64,000 bases of DNA from Verrucomicrobiaceae bacterium. GTDB lineage: Bacteria; Verrucomicrobiota; Verrucomicrobiia; Verrucomicrobiales; Akkermansiaceae. Below, in pieces: positions 40,685-50,463 of this stretch. Positions within the stretch are counted from its first letter, which is position 1; every line of letters starts with the position of its first letter. A program made the translations under genes and the position numbers. Under the pieces are notes generated by a model, which did no database searches, had not been told where the DNA came from, and worked only from the letters and a program-made list of their open reading frames with translations. Location of the stretch: NCBI GenBank assembly GCA_027485615.1, contig JAIXQS010000017.1, positions 29,519 through 93,518 of the forward strand, written 5' to 3'.

Positions 40685-40959
40685 TCTGGAATCCATATGC
40701 TTCATTCATCACCCTGGGGTGATGGATCGGCCATGGTGCTTGCGGAAAAGCCGTACGTTTCGACTGTCCGCGACGTCTCGCCGATCCATTGAGATCATGC
40801 GCAAACGATGCGATTCCAGAACCGTGCCGACTCATTTCGGCTGATTCCATGGGGTGCTGGAAAAAGCACTCCGCCTCCGATTTCACGTCGCAAATGAATG
40901 CGCTGATCGGACGCGTTTTTCTAATTTCAAAAAATCAAACAACAACAATTCAACGACAT

Positions 40960-43131
40960 ATGAAACATCATCAACAGACCAAACATTTGCCTATACACAG
41001 GATGGGAGCAGCCGCATCCCTGCTCGCTCTGGCTCCAGCCCTCGCATATGGCCAGACGGATGAGGAACCTACTGAGCGCAAGACGCTCGCGCCTCTGGTT
41101 GTCACTTCGGAGGAGGATACCCAGGCTGCCATTCAGGAGGCCTCCACCTCGGTCGATGCATTGACCAGCCAAGCGCTCGAAGATCGCGATATCCGCCGGA
41201 TTCCCGATATCTTCACGGCCATCAGCAACGTCGATGTGAACGACATCACGGAAATCGCCAGCGTCCCCACGTTCACCGTGCGCGGAACGGCGGAGGACAT
41301 CAACATCGATGCCTTCGGCGGCACTCCCTCCGTGGCGTATTACATGGACGACATCCCGGCGCTGAGCGTCTATGGCCGCAGTTTGCCCATCTTCAATCTG
41401 GACACCGCGTCATTTTACAAAGGGCCGCACGGCACACGGTTCGGGGCACCCGGATCAGCCGGGGTCTTGCGCCTCGCTTCGTTGTTGCCGGGCAATGAGT
41501 TGAACGGCGACATCGGCTACACCTACGGATCATACAACCGCCATCAGATCGACGGCAGCGTCAGCGGCCCGATCATCAAGGACCGCCTCGCGATCGGCTT
41601 CGGAGGTCTTTTCGAAACCCGCGAAGGCTATGTTCACAATGCGGTGCTCAACGATTCCTACGGGGACATCGAGGAAGTGTCCGGGCGCATGCAGCTGGTC
41701 TATACGCCATCCGCCGATCTGGAAATCCTGTTCACGCTGGGACTTGCCAACCAGGACAACGGCGGACCCAACTTCACCTCGAACAACGGGGGCGACCTGT
41801 TCACGGTTCTCCAGGGTATCGAGGGATTCCAGAAATACGACAGCGATGTGGAAGCCCTCCGCATCACTTCGAGGAGGGATGGATACCGCATCGTTTCGGC
41901 CACCTCGCGCCAATCCAATGACGGCGACATCCTCTACGACTTCGGAACCTTCTTCTTTGCCAACCCCTTCACCCTGGAAACCGTTTACGGCACCTACAAA
42001 GTGAGCGAGGAGTCCTACACCCAGGAATTCCGCGTGGAATCGGACGACGAGAGTTCCCCTTTCCAATGGTCGGCCGGTGCTTTCTTCGGGACGCGTGAGA
42101 ACAAGACCACCGGTGAGTTCACTTACAGCAACCTGCAGTTTCCCGGATTTGGAACTGTAAACGGTGCCAGCACGTTTCCCAACAACGCCAAGCAGGACAC
42201 CTACGCCATCTTCGGCGAGGCATCCTACACGTTCTGGGACCGCGTGGAAATCACAGGCGGCCTGCGCGCGGAAACGGTGGAAAGCAAACGCAACAGCGAG
42301 CTGATCGACCCGCTCTTTTTCTTCGGAGGGAATTCGACAAACTCCGGCAAGAAAACCACCTCGGGGATCAGCCCGATGGCGGGGATTTCCTGGAAATGGG
42401 ACGACGACCACCGCACCTATTTCCGTTTCTCCACGGGCTTCCAGCCGGGTGACATCGCCTCAGCTTCCCACCTCAACGCGGGTGCTCCGACGGAATACGA
42501 CGAACAGACATCCTACCATTTCGAACTCGGCCACAAGGCCACATACCTCGACAAACGCCTGACCGTGAACCCGACGGTTTTCTACACCAAATACGACGAC
42601 TACCAGGCTTACGTGGACATGGGCTTGCCGGGGCTGCCCGTCAGCGCCGTCTTCAACGCGCAGTCGGCCCACGCCATGGGAGTGGAACTCCAGATCGTGG
42701 CGGAGCCGTTCGAAGGGCTGCGCATCGCTTCCAATCTCGGCATCCAGGAGGCCGAGTATGATCGCTTCCGCAGCGGCGCGGGGACATACGATGGCAACGA
42801 CATCCCCAACATCCCGTCCTTCACGGCGCGCAACAACATCACCTACCGCCATGCGCTCGATGGCGGAAACGCGGTCATGGGAATGGTTGAGTGCAACGTA
42901 ACCGGCGATTACAAATACGATCAGAAAAACACCGGCGGTCAGGACGCCTACACGATATGCAACGCGCGGATCGGCTACGAATGGGCACAGTCCGCCGTGT
43001 ATCTGTTCGCTGCGAATCTTCTCGATGAGGAATACCTGCCCAGCGGTTACGCCGCCTTTCCGGCCGGGACTTTCCGCGGAACTCCCGGTGCGCCGCAAAC
43101 CTTCGGCGTGGAATTCCGTGCGAACTTCTAA
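40960..43131 (+). CDS. TonB-dependent outer-membrane receptor
   Basis: Plug region APLVVTSEEDTQAAI...TFTVRGTAEDINIDAFGGTPSVAYYMDDIP...FYKGPHGTRFGAPGSAGVL and terminal beta-signal FGVEFRANF. Confidence 0.9.
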   Translation: MKHHQQTKHLPIHRMGAAASLLALAPALAYGQTDEEPTERKTLAPLVVTSEEDTQAAIQEASTSVDALTSQALEDRDIRRIPDIFTAISNVDVNDITEIASVPTFTVRGTAEDINIDAFGGTPSVAYYMDDIPALSVYGRSLPIFNLDTASFYKGPHGTRFGAPGSAGVLRLASLLPGNELNGDIGYTYGSYNRHQIDGSVSGPIIKDRLAIGFGGLFETREGYVHNAVLNDSYGDIEEVSGRMQLVYTPSADLEILFTLGLANQDNGGPNFTSNNGGDLFTVLQGIEGFQKYDSDVEALRITSRRDGYRIVSATSRQSNDGDILYDFGTFFFANPFTLETVYGTYKVSEESYTQEFRVESDDESSPFQWSAGAFFGTRENKTTGEFTYSNLQFPGFGTVNGASTFPNNAKQDTYAIFGEASYTFWDRVEITGGLRAETVESKRNSELIDPLFFFGGNSTNSGKKTTSGISPMAGISWKWDDDHRTYFRFSTGFQPGDIASASHLNAGAPTEYDEQTSYHFELGHKATYLDKRLTVNPTVFYTKYDDYQAYVDMGLPGLPVSAVFNAQSAHAMGVELQIVAEPFEGLRIASNLGIQEAEYDRFRSGAGTYDGNDIPNIPSFTARNNITYRHALDGGNAVMGMVECNVTGDYKYDQKNTGGQDAYTICNARIGYEWAQSAVYLFAANLLDEEYLPSGYAAFPAGTFRGTPGAPQTFGVEFRANF

Positions 43132-43149
43132 CCATCACCTCCGAGACCT

Positions 43150-43998
43150 ATGAACGACAACATGCACCGCAAGGATTTCATCAAAACGGCCATCGCCGCG
43201 CTCGCCACCGTCCCGCTCTTCGGCGGCGCGGCACGTGCGCAGGAGGCAGACCGCCCCAAGGACGATGCCTCCGAGCCGACCCATGACATGAGCCAATTTC
43301 CGGAAAACTGGACGCGGCCCGATGTGATCATCATGATCCTCTATCCGGGCTTCACGGCGCTGGATCTGATCGGCCCGCAGTATTTCTTCGGCTCCCTGAT
43401 GGGTGCCAAGGTGCATCTTGCCGCGAAAACCCTCGAGCCTGTGCTCACAGACACCGGAGTATCCATCATGCCCACCATCAAGTTCCAGGACTGCCCGAAA
43501 AGCTGCGATGTGCTTTTCGTGCCGGGAGCTTGCCAGGGCATGTTGGATGCCATCGATGACAAGGAAACCATGGATCTGATCCGCAGCCGTGGTGAAGCCG
43601 CGCGCTACGTCACCTCCGTGTGCACAGGCTCGATCATCTTGGGAGCCGCCGGCCTGCTTGAAGGCTACAAGGCCACCTCCCATTGGGTAACCCGGCCCAT
43701 GCTCCACCATTTCGGAGCGGTGGAAACGGATGAGCGTGTCGTCATCGACCGCAACCGCATCACAGCGGCGGGAGTTTCCGCCGGCCTGGATCTCGGCCTG
43801 CATTTGACGCTCAAGCTGCGCGACGAGTTCTACGCGCGCACCATGCAGTTGTTAGCCGAGTATGCCCCGGCACCGCCCTTCGATTATGGAACGCCAGACC
43901 GCTTCAAGAAAGAGGAGCTGGATATGATTCGCGGCATGTTCGGCGGCTTCGTCAAGAAAACCGACGCATTGGGTCAAAAGCACGCCAAAGAAAAATAG
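43150..43998 (+). CDS. DJ-1/PfpI family protein with N-terminal export signal
   Basis: VIIMILYPGFTALDLIGPQYFFG ... VTSVCTGSIILGAAGLLEGYKATSHW (nucleophile-elbow Cys). Confidence 0.88.
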   Translation: MNDNMHRKDFIKTAIAALATVPLFGGAARAQEADRPKDDASEPTHDMSQFPENWTRPDVIIMILYPGFTALDLIGPQYFFGSLMGAKVHLAAKTLEPVLTDTGVSIMPTIKFQDCPKSCDVLFVPGACQGMLDAIDDKETMDLIRSRGEAARYVTSVCTGSIILGAAGLLEGYKATSHWVTRPMLHHFGAVETDERVVIDRNRITAAGVSAGLDLGLHLTLKLRDEFYARTMQLLAEYAPAPPFDYGTPDRFKKEELDMIRGMFGGFVKKTDALGQKHAKEK

Positions 43999-44147
43999 CG
44001 AAGATTATCACGAAGACACACAGCAAGTTATGCGAGCGGAGCCATCGGTGAATTCTTAACCGGTGGCTACCACCAGATTAACCTCGGTGTTCAAGTTGGG
44101 CTGGGAGCGAGCGCCCATATCGGAGGCGCTTGGCTGGTATGATTCGC

Positions 44148-45353
44148 TCAGAACGCCTTCACGCCCATCTCCCATTTCGGGAAGGGATCGGGAAATTGCT
44201 CAGGCCAGAGCGCCGCATCGGAAGCGATCTCGGCGCGGGTGAGCAGGCAGGACTCGAACATGGCGGTGAGGGCTTCGCGATCCATGTTGCGCCCGATGAG
44301 GACGATCTCCTGGCGGCAATCGCCGTTGTTGCCTTTCCAAGCGCGGAGGATGTGGGCGTGGTCTTCCGGCCAGTGCTCGCGCGGCACGGCGGCCCAGAAA
44401 TGACCGGCGCATTGGTGGCGGGTGACGGCTCCGGCCTGCGACCAGAAGCCCGCGTATTTCAGGCGGGTGGCGAGCCAGAAAATCCCTTTCGAGCGGATCA
44501 CGCCGGGCCACTCTTTCTGGAGGCAGTCGTAAAAACGCTGCGGGTGGAACGGGACGCGGCGCTCGTAGATGAAATTCGAGATGCCGTATTCCTCGGTCTC
44601 CGGCGTGTGCTCGACGAGCGAGTCGAGCCAGCCTTCATGCTGCGCCGCACGGTTCGCATCGTAGAGCCCCGTGCCGATCACTTTTTCGAGCGGGACGCGC
44701 GATTCGACGGTGTCGTGAATCACCGCCTGCGGGTTTAGGGCGCGGATCATGCCGTGGACTGTCTTGAGTTCCTCTTCGGAAACGAGATCCGTCTTGTTGA
44801 CGAGGATCACGTCGGCGAAGTCGATCTGGTCGTTGAGGAGATCCACGATGGTGCGCTCGTCGCCCTCACCGACGGCCTGGCCGCGGTCGTCGAGTTTCTC
44901 GGTGGTGGCGTAGTCGCGGAGGAAATTCGGGGCATCCACTACGGTGACCATCGTATCAATGAAGGATACGTCGGAGAGGGATTCACCCGTCTCGTCCTGG
45001 AAGGTGAAGGTCTCCGCGACGGGCATCGGCTCGGAAACGCCGGTGGACTCGATGACGAGGTGATCGAAGCGCCCCTCGCGGGCGAGCTTGCCGACCTCCT
45101 TGAGCAGATCCTCGCGCAGCGTGCAGCAGATGCAGCCGTTTGACATCTCGACCATCTTTTCCTCGGTGTGCGAGAGCGCGGCATCGCCGTTGCGGACTAG
45201 ATCGGCGTCGATGTTGACCTCGGACATGTCGTTGACGATGACCGCCACCTTTTTCCCCTCGCGGTTGCGGAGGATGTGGTTGAGCAGAGTGGTTTTTCCC
45301 GATCCGAGGAAGCCGGAAAGGACGGTGACGGGGAGTTTGCGGGTGGTTTGCAT
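44148..45353 (-). CDS. COG0523/CobW-family GTP-dependent metallochaperone (ZigA/YciC-like)
   Basis: [20 protein letters not shown]; metal motif [29 protein letters not shown]. Confidence 0.92.
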   Translation of the reverse strand: MQTTRKLPVTVLSGFLGSGKTTLLNHILRNREGKKVAVIVNDMSEVNIDADLVRNGDAALSHTEEKMVEMSNGCICCTLREDLLKEVGKLAREGRFDHLVIESTGVSEPMPVAETFTFQDETGESLSDVSFIDTMVTVVDAPNFLRDYATTEKLDDRGQAVGEGDERTIVDLLNDQIDFADVILVNKTDLVSEEELKTVHGMIRALNPQAVIHDTVESRVPLEKVIGTGLYDANRAAQHEGWLDSLVEHTPETEEYGISNFIYERRVPFHPQRFYDCLQKEWPGVIRSKGIFWLATRLKYAGFWSQAGAVTRHQCAGHFWAAVPREHWPEDHAHILRAWKGNNGDCRQEIVLIGRNMDREALTAMFESCLLTRAEIASDAALWPEQFPDPFPKWEMGVKAF

Positions 45354-45371
45354 GGGATCGGAAAAAGTTTT

Positions 45372-45965
45372 TCAGCGGGAGAATCGCTTCGCGGCGGGCG
45401 CGGCGGCGGGATTTCTCAGGAACATCCGCAGCCATGCCTCGCCATCGGCGGGTGCGAGCCAGGGACTGCTTTTGGGCAGCGAGCGGTATTTCCGGTGGCA
45501 GGCCGCGCGGTAGGCTTCGCCCATCTCGCGCCTGATCGTTTCCTCGTGATCCAGCAGCCATGAGAGAAAGGGCGCGAAGGCGGAAACGTGATCGACAGGG
45601 TTCACCGGGGCGATCAAATCGCGAGGCCACTTGCCGGGCACGGGCAGATCATCGCCCTTCCAGATGTGGCACCTACCCGACGGCCTGATGAAAAGGAAGC
45701 CGCCGTCATTTCCGGGCGGAAACCAACCCACGCACGCCCCGTGAAGGAAGATTTCCCCGCCTTGCCACGGCAACGAATAACAGCTCGTTCCCTTCAACCC
45801 CGTCGATGCGCTTTTGCCGAATCCGCGTTTCTGGAAAACGTTTCCGCCGGAATGGGCTGCATCCATCCCCCAGTAGAACATCTGCTGGATCAGCGCGGCG
45901 GAGAGGTCGCGCATGATCGCGGAAGGTGGGCGGGCGTTGCGGTGCTTGGCTTGCGCGACGGACAT
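45372..45965 (-). CDS. Hypothetical protein, same orientation and upstream of the COG0523 gene
   Basis: 197-aa ORF; adjacent to the COG0523 gene; contains CHIWKGDDLPVPGKWP. Confidence 0.55.
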   Translation of the reverse strand: MSVAQAKHRNARPPSAIMRDLSAALIQQMFYWGMDAAHSGGNVFQKRGFGKSASTGLKGTSCYSLPWQGGEIFLHGACVGWFPPGNDGGFLFIRPSGRCHIWKGDDLPVPGKWPRDLIAPVNPVDHVSAFAPFLSWLLDHEETIRREMGEAYRAACHRKYRSLPKSSPWLAPADGEAWLRMFLRNPAAAPAAKRFSR

Positions 45966-45988
45966 AAACGCAACTTATTCGCATAACA

Positions 45989-46015
45989 AACTAACGCAAG
46001 TCAATTGCGTTAGTT
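45989..46015. promoter_or_regulatory. 11-bp perfect inverted repeat, candidate operator
   Basis: AACTAACGCAA-gtcaa-TTGCGTTAGTT in the divergent intergenic region; a TTATTCGCA direct repeat flanks it. Confidence 0.6.
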
Positions 46016-46058
46016 ATTCGCAGATGAAGAAAACGTCGGAGACAAAACCCGCAATCAG

Positions 46059-47663
46059 GTGTTCATTGGGCGGATGGAAAACCGAAAGGATATGGCGAAA
46101 CACCTGTTCATGCTCGCATTGCTGGGCGGTGTGGGCTTGTTCGCGTATCTCGCCACCAGCTTCACCATTTTCGAGGCCACCGAGAAACCGGAGCAGCCGT
46201 CACAGGCAACGAAACCGAAATCCTCTCTTCAGGATGATCCAGCTCTGAAAACGAAAACCGGTGAGCGCGGAAAATCCGGACGCCTCGACATGACGGCGAT
46301 CAACAACGGCGCGATCCCGAACCAGCGCGTGCTCGTTTTCAAGGACAAGGCCGCGCTCGAGGCATTTCTCGCGAAGCTCGGCAATGGCATGAACCTGCTC
46401 GGACGGCTCGACAAGCTCAACGCACTCCTCGTCGGTTTCGGCAACGAGGACGACCTGCTCGCAATGCTGGATGGCACGGAGGAAACGGGTTTCATCTACC
46501 CGGTCAATATCCCGGAGTTCAGCACCGGGGCTCAGGCGGGCGCTGTTCCGCTCGGCAACGGCCTGTTGGATTGGCTGGGTGTGACGGGCGACAACTCGCT
46601 GTGGGGAAAAGGAATCAAGATCGCCATCCTCGACACCGGCATAGCGGATCACATCGCGTTCAAGAACGCCATCGAGCGCATCAACCTCGTCCCGCTGCCC
46701 GCTAACGCCGCCGACCTGAATGGCCACGGCACCTCCGTCGCGTCGCTCATTTTCAGCTCGAACCGGCTCGCCCCCGGGATCGCGCCGGGAGCCACTCCCC
46801 TTTCCGTCCGGATCGCGGATGACAACGGCTCTTCTAACAGTTTTCTGATCGCGCAGGGGATCATCGCGGCGGTGGACGCCGGAGCTCAGCTCATCAATAT
46901 TTCGCTCGGCGGAAACGGTCGCAGCAGCCTGGTGGAAAACGCCCTCGAGTATGCGCAGCAGGCCGGTGTGATCGTTGTCGCCGCGGCGGGAAACAGCGGC
47001 ACCGAAGGCGTGATGCAACCTGCTGCCAGTCCATCGGTAGTGGCGGTCGGCGCGGTGGATGCGAAGAACCAACCCATGGCTTTCTCGACAACCGGCAAGC
47101 AGGTGGTGGTGGCCGCACCCGGATATCAGGTGAATGCCGCCTATCCGGGAAACATGGCGGCCTCCGTGTCCGGGACCTCGTTTTCCTCGCCCATTGTGAC
47201 CGGCGTGATCGCCGCGACGATGAGCCACGGCAGCACGCAAAACCTCAGCTCCACTAACGCGCTCGGCGCGATGAACTCGAACCTAATCGATATCGGCACG
47301 CCCGGCGGAGATAAGGCAACAGGAGCGGGCGTGCCCGACATGTGGGGCATACTCAACGGCAACACCCCCGGCATCCACGACGCGGCCGTCACCTCTATTA
47401 CCACCTCCGGCGGCCAGGTGCAGGCGCTCGTCCAGAACTTGGGTACGGAAACTCTGGTCAACGCGGGCGTATCGGTCCGCGTCAACGGCGTCACCACCAA
47501 CGCCAACATCACCACCCTCGCCCCCGGTGACACCCGCGTAATCAACGTGCCCACCGGCGGCGCTGAAAACTTGAACATTAAGGGCAGCGTGCGGCTTTCA
47601 ACCGGCCAGACCGACCAGCGCCCCTCCAATGATTCCCTTTCGCAGAGCAGCCCCGCTCCTTAG
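46059..47663 (+). CDS. Subtilisin-like S8 serine protease
   Basis: Catalytic motifs IAILDTGIADH, NGHGTSVASLI, VSGTSFSSPIVTGVIA. Confidence 0.92.
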   Translation: MFIGRMENRKDMAKHLFMLALLGGVGLFAYLATSFTIFEATEKPEQPSQATKPKSSLQDDPALKTKTGERGKSGRLDMTAINNGAIPNQRVLVFKDKAALEAFLAKLGNGMNLLGRLDKLNALLVGFGNEDDLLAMLDGTEETGFIYPVNIPEFSTGAQAGAVPLGNGLLDWLGVTGDNSLWGKGIKIAILDTGIADHIAFKNAIERINLVPLPANAADLNGHGTSVASLIFSSNRLAPGIAPGATPLSVRIADDNGSSNSFLIAQGIIAAVDAGAQLINISLGGNGRSSLVENALEYAQQAGVIVVAAAGNSGTEGVMQPAASPSVVAVGAVDAKNQPMAFSTTGKQVVVAAPGYQVNAAYPGNMAASVSGTSFSSPIVTGVIAATMSHGSTQNLSSTNALGAMNSNLIDIGTPGGDKATGAGVPDMWGILNGNTPGIHDAAVTSITTSGGQVQALVQNLGTETLVNAGVSVRVNGVTTNANITTLAPGDTRVINVPTGGAENLNIKGSVRLSTGQTDQRPSNDSLSQSSPAP

Positions 47664-47820
47664 CGCGCCCTAGAACCAAGAGTCACGCCCTCATCACACC
47701 TTGGATTCGCCACTCATTTGCTAGGCCTTTCACGCAAGGACTTTAGATAAAAAAGTCTACCCAGGCCCGCCCCTGTAGTCAGGGCGTTCGTCACATTTTT
47801 GAGAGGGGCTAAAAAGGAGA

Positions 47821-47852
47821 AAGCCGCTCAACTCGTTGGAGCTAAGCGGCTT
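47821..47852. terminator. Hairpin between the subtilase and the tRNA fragment
   Basis: AAGCCGCT...AGCGGCTT, 8-bp stem, followed by T-rich sequence. Confidence 0.55.
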
Positions 47853-47856
47853 TCAT

Positions 47857-47910
47857 TGGTTGCGGGAGTAGGATTTGAACCTACGGTCTTCAGGTTATGA
47901 GCCTGATAGC
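47857..47910 (-). tRNA. 3' half of initiator tRNA-Met(CAT): anticodon arm to CCA, 5' half missing (attachment-site remnant)
   Basis: Reverse complement: CAGGCTCATAACCTG (anticodon loop CTCATAA), GTAGGTTCAAATCCTAC (T-arm), TCCCGCA-A-CCA. No recognisable D-arm or matching 5' acceptor strand. Confidence 0.8.
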
Positions 47911-47964
47911 ATTTCATACAAAAGCACATTCTAACAGATTACCGCGCAACAGACCGTGCAATAG

Positions 47965-49299
47965 ATGCTTGCAATACCCCGTGAGATGCCCTTGGATGCA
48001 GGTATGAGCAGGACAGCAAAGCGAACAAGGATAACTGCAAAAAAGACGGCGGCCACTGAAATTACCATCCGGCCAATTACCCGCGAAAAGGACGGCAGCG
48101 TCTGGGTTACCCATCTTGTTCAAGGTTGGCAGGAAAACGGGAAGTGGATGAGGAGGCAATTCAAAGAGCGCTCAGAGGCCGAGAGCTTCGCCGCCATCAA
48201 GCGGGTGGCAATGGAGAACAAAGGGCGGGCGCAGCAGATGATCCTAAGCACACTCACTCAGGAACAGCATGACCGGGCGGCGGATGCATTCACCCGCTTG
48301 GGAACGACCTACACGCTCCCCGAAGTGGTGGAGTTCTTTCTCAAGCACCATCGCCCGCCGGAGTTCACCATACGTGCCAAGGCCGCATTCGATCTCTACA
48401 TCGACGACAAGGAACGCGATGGCGTTCGCAACCGGACACTGGTTGCCATCAAGAGTGTCCTCAACCAGTTCATCACGGAAACTAACGATCCTTGGATTCA
48501 CGAAGTCACCCCCTCCAGCGTGGAATCCTACTTGCGAGGACTCCGTGCGAAGAACAAAACGGACAAGGCCACTCTGAAAACATGGAACAATTACCGCAAC
48601 GACCTGAACGGATTTTTCTCATGGTGCGCTACTCCCGACGCCGGAACTAACCGACCGTTCACGTTCGAGAACCCGGTGGAAGGCGTCCGCAAGTTCAGTG
48701 CCCGACAAGTGCGCGAGGGACAGAAAGCGAAGCCCGTAACTACCTCAACCCAAGACGTAATCCGGATCTTCTCCACCCTCATGCGGTGGCGTGGTGGAGT
48801 GATGACGCGCTATTTCGCCTACCTCTACTTCGCCGGAATCCGCCCGGATGAATTGAAGCGGATGTCAGCCCGTGAAGCGGAACTGGTGAACCTGAAAACC
48901 CGAACCATCAACATTCCGGCTAACATATCGAAAACGAGACACGAGCGCAGCGTTAGCATTTCCGACAACCTCGCCGCTTGGCTGGCCGTCTCCCCTGCCC
49001 CAATCGTCCCGCCGAACTTCGACCGGTTTGCCAAGCTCACCCGGAAGCATTTCAACCTCTCCCATGACGAGGCGCGGCACAGCTTTATTTCCTACCACGT
49101 CGCAGCACATCGCTCCATCGGCGATGCCGCGCTCCAAGCGGGCAATTCGGAGAGCATTGTGAAGCGCCACTATCTGAGCACCCACACCCGCGAACAGGGC
49201 GATGAATTTTACCGAATCGTTCCAGACCGCGCAGCTAGGAGAGCCGTATTGAAACCTGCTCCAAAGAAAACCAAGACTTCCCACCTGAGAGTGATCTGA
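47965..49299 (+). CDS. int: Tyrosine recombinase/phage-type integrase
   Basis: C-terminal EARHSFISYHVAAHRSIGDAALQAGNSESIVKRHYLS (R..HxxR-like/Y region); FAGIRPDELKRM (catalytic R box). Confidence 0.88.
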   Translation: MLAIPREMPLDAGMSRTAKRTRITAKKTAATEITIRPITREKDGSVWVTHLVQGWQENGKWMRRQFKERSEAESFAAIKRVAMENKGRAQQMILSTLTQEQHDRAADAFTRLGTTYTLPEVVEFFLKHHRPPEFTIRAKAAFDLYIDDKERDGVRNRTLVAIKSVLNQFITETNDPWIHEVTPSSVESYLRGLRAKNKTDKATLKTWNNYRNDLNGFFSWCATPDAGTNRPFTFENPVEGVRKFSARQVREGQKAKPVTTSTQDVIRIFSTLMRWRGGVMTRYFAYLYFAGIRPDELKRMSAREAELVNLKTRTINIPANISKTRHERSVSISDNLAAWLAVSPAPIVPPNFDRFAKLTRKHFNLSHDEARHSFISYHVAAHRSIGDAALQAGNSESIVKRHYLSTHTREQGDEFYRIVPDRAARRAVLKPAPKKTKTSHLRVI

Positions 49300-49302
49300 G
49301 AC

Positions 49303-50145
49303 ATGAAACGAGAAGAACTACTTGTACAAATAGAGAAACTCAACGCCGAGTTCAAGGAGTTGCTCGATAATCCGCGAGCCGATGAGATTTTGTCCAATGA
49401 CTGGCTGCACGATGAAACGCTGTCCATTCCTTCAATAGCACTCATCCAACTAGTGTCCGTTCAGCTTCTCCACATTCAACGTGGCTGGCGCTGGTGCTTA
49501 GTGGCGGGGAACCAAGGCCTATTGGAAGCTATCAGATTATTTTTGAAGGAGTCACGGGGCTACAGCAATGAAATTCGCGAACGTCAGGTCAAAGTGTCGG
49601 TAGCGCGTATGCACATTGCATCGTTTGCCTTCGGACTCAATCAAGACACGCTTGGCTGGTGGCTCGCTAAACAATCATTCCAATTCGATGCCTTTCAAGA
49701 GACGGTGGATCCGCTAGGCAAAAGCCGCCTGGCACGGTATATGTTAGAATTACTGACTCTACGCGCATTTTACTTCAACGATCTCCAACAACTAGAGGGG
49801 CTCTGTGCCATCACCCGAATAGAAAAAGGAAATCGCGAATATCCACTTACATCATCTCAGCGGATCGCAAGAGAGATCTTCGTATGGCTCTCCTTCTTGA
49901 GTGAGAAGCTTGGAAGAAGTCCCTCTATATCGGAAATGAAGATGTTTTTACTACAGATAAATCGAGACTTATCGGATAACGATGTCACATGGTCTCAGGC
50001 TACGAAATTCTACATTAAATGGGATTTAGTCCCCCGATCCAGAAAGACAGACCCCAACCAAATTTTGAAGATTGCCCGAGATGCCAAGAAAGAAGGGCCA
50101 ATGGTGAAAGTGGTTCCAAGCTGGCGGAGAGATCCCAAGTGCTAA
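49303..50145 (+). CDS. Hypothetical protein
   Basis: 280-aa ORF directly after int, lower GC than flanks. Confidence 0.55.
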   Translation: MKREELLVQIEKLNAEFKELLDNPRADEILSNDWLHDETLSIPSIALIQLVSVQLLHIQRGWRWCLVAGNQGLLEAIRLFLKESRGYSNEIRERQVKVSVARMHIASFAFGLNQDTLGWWLAKQSFQFDAFQETVDPLGKSRLARYMLELLTLRAFYFNDLQQLEGLCAITRIEKGNREYPLTSSQRIAREIFVWLSFLSEKLGRSPSISEMKMFLLQINRDLSDNDVTWSQATKFYIKWDLVPRSRKTDPNQILKIARDAKKEGPMVKVVPSWRRDPKC

Positions 50146-50206
50146 AAAAAATAATCTATTCGCTGTAGGTCATCTGACTGCATCTGTCGGTATTTACTCT
50201 CCCCCT

Positions 50207-50431
50207 ATGAGTAACTTACCAACATCACCCGCATACATCGGCATCGAGGAGTGCCGGAAAGCTGTCTTTGGAACTGGCCCTGAAGCCCCGAGCAAGCGGT
50301 CCTGGGACTCCTGGAGAGCCAAAGGCTACTACCCATTCATCCGTGTGGGTAAGAGAATCTTCGCGAACCCTGACGAAGTGAGCCGTGCATTAGCCCGCCG
50401 CTTCAAGGTGAACGCAATCGACACCAAATAA
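50207..50431 (+). CDS. Small excisionase/HTH-like protein
   Basis: YIGIEECRKAVFGTG...SKRSWDSWRAKGYYPFIRVGKRIFANPDEV resembles MerR/Xis-type domains. Confidence 0.55.
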   Translation: MSNLPTSPAYIGIEECRKAVFGTGPEAPSKRSWDSWRAKGYYPFIRVGKRIFANPDEVSRALARRFKVNAIDTK

Positions 50432-50434
50432 AAG

Positions 50435-50463
50435 CCCCTTGCCGATTGGGATCGGACAAGGGG
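50435..50463 (+). terminator. Hairpin after the excisionase-like gene
   Basis: CCCCTTG(c)CGAT-loop-ATCG(g)a-CAAGGGG pairing. Confidence 0.5.

Noticed and set aside
40187-40959. Cobalamin or other riboswitch upstream of the TonB receptor
   Set aside because: No conserved B12-box-like or other riboswitch core recognised by eye; an Rfam covariance search would decide.
41530-43098. Minus ORFs opposite the TonB receptor
   Set aside because: Antisense, no motifs; the receptor frame is clearly coding.
47857-47960. Intact tRNA-Met
   Set aside because: The 5' acceptor strand and D-arm cannot be matched; a TTGCGCG stretch at about 47944-47950 pairs only partly. Called a fragment.
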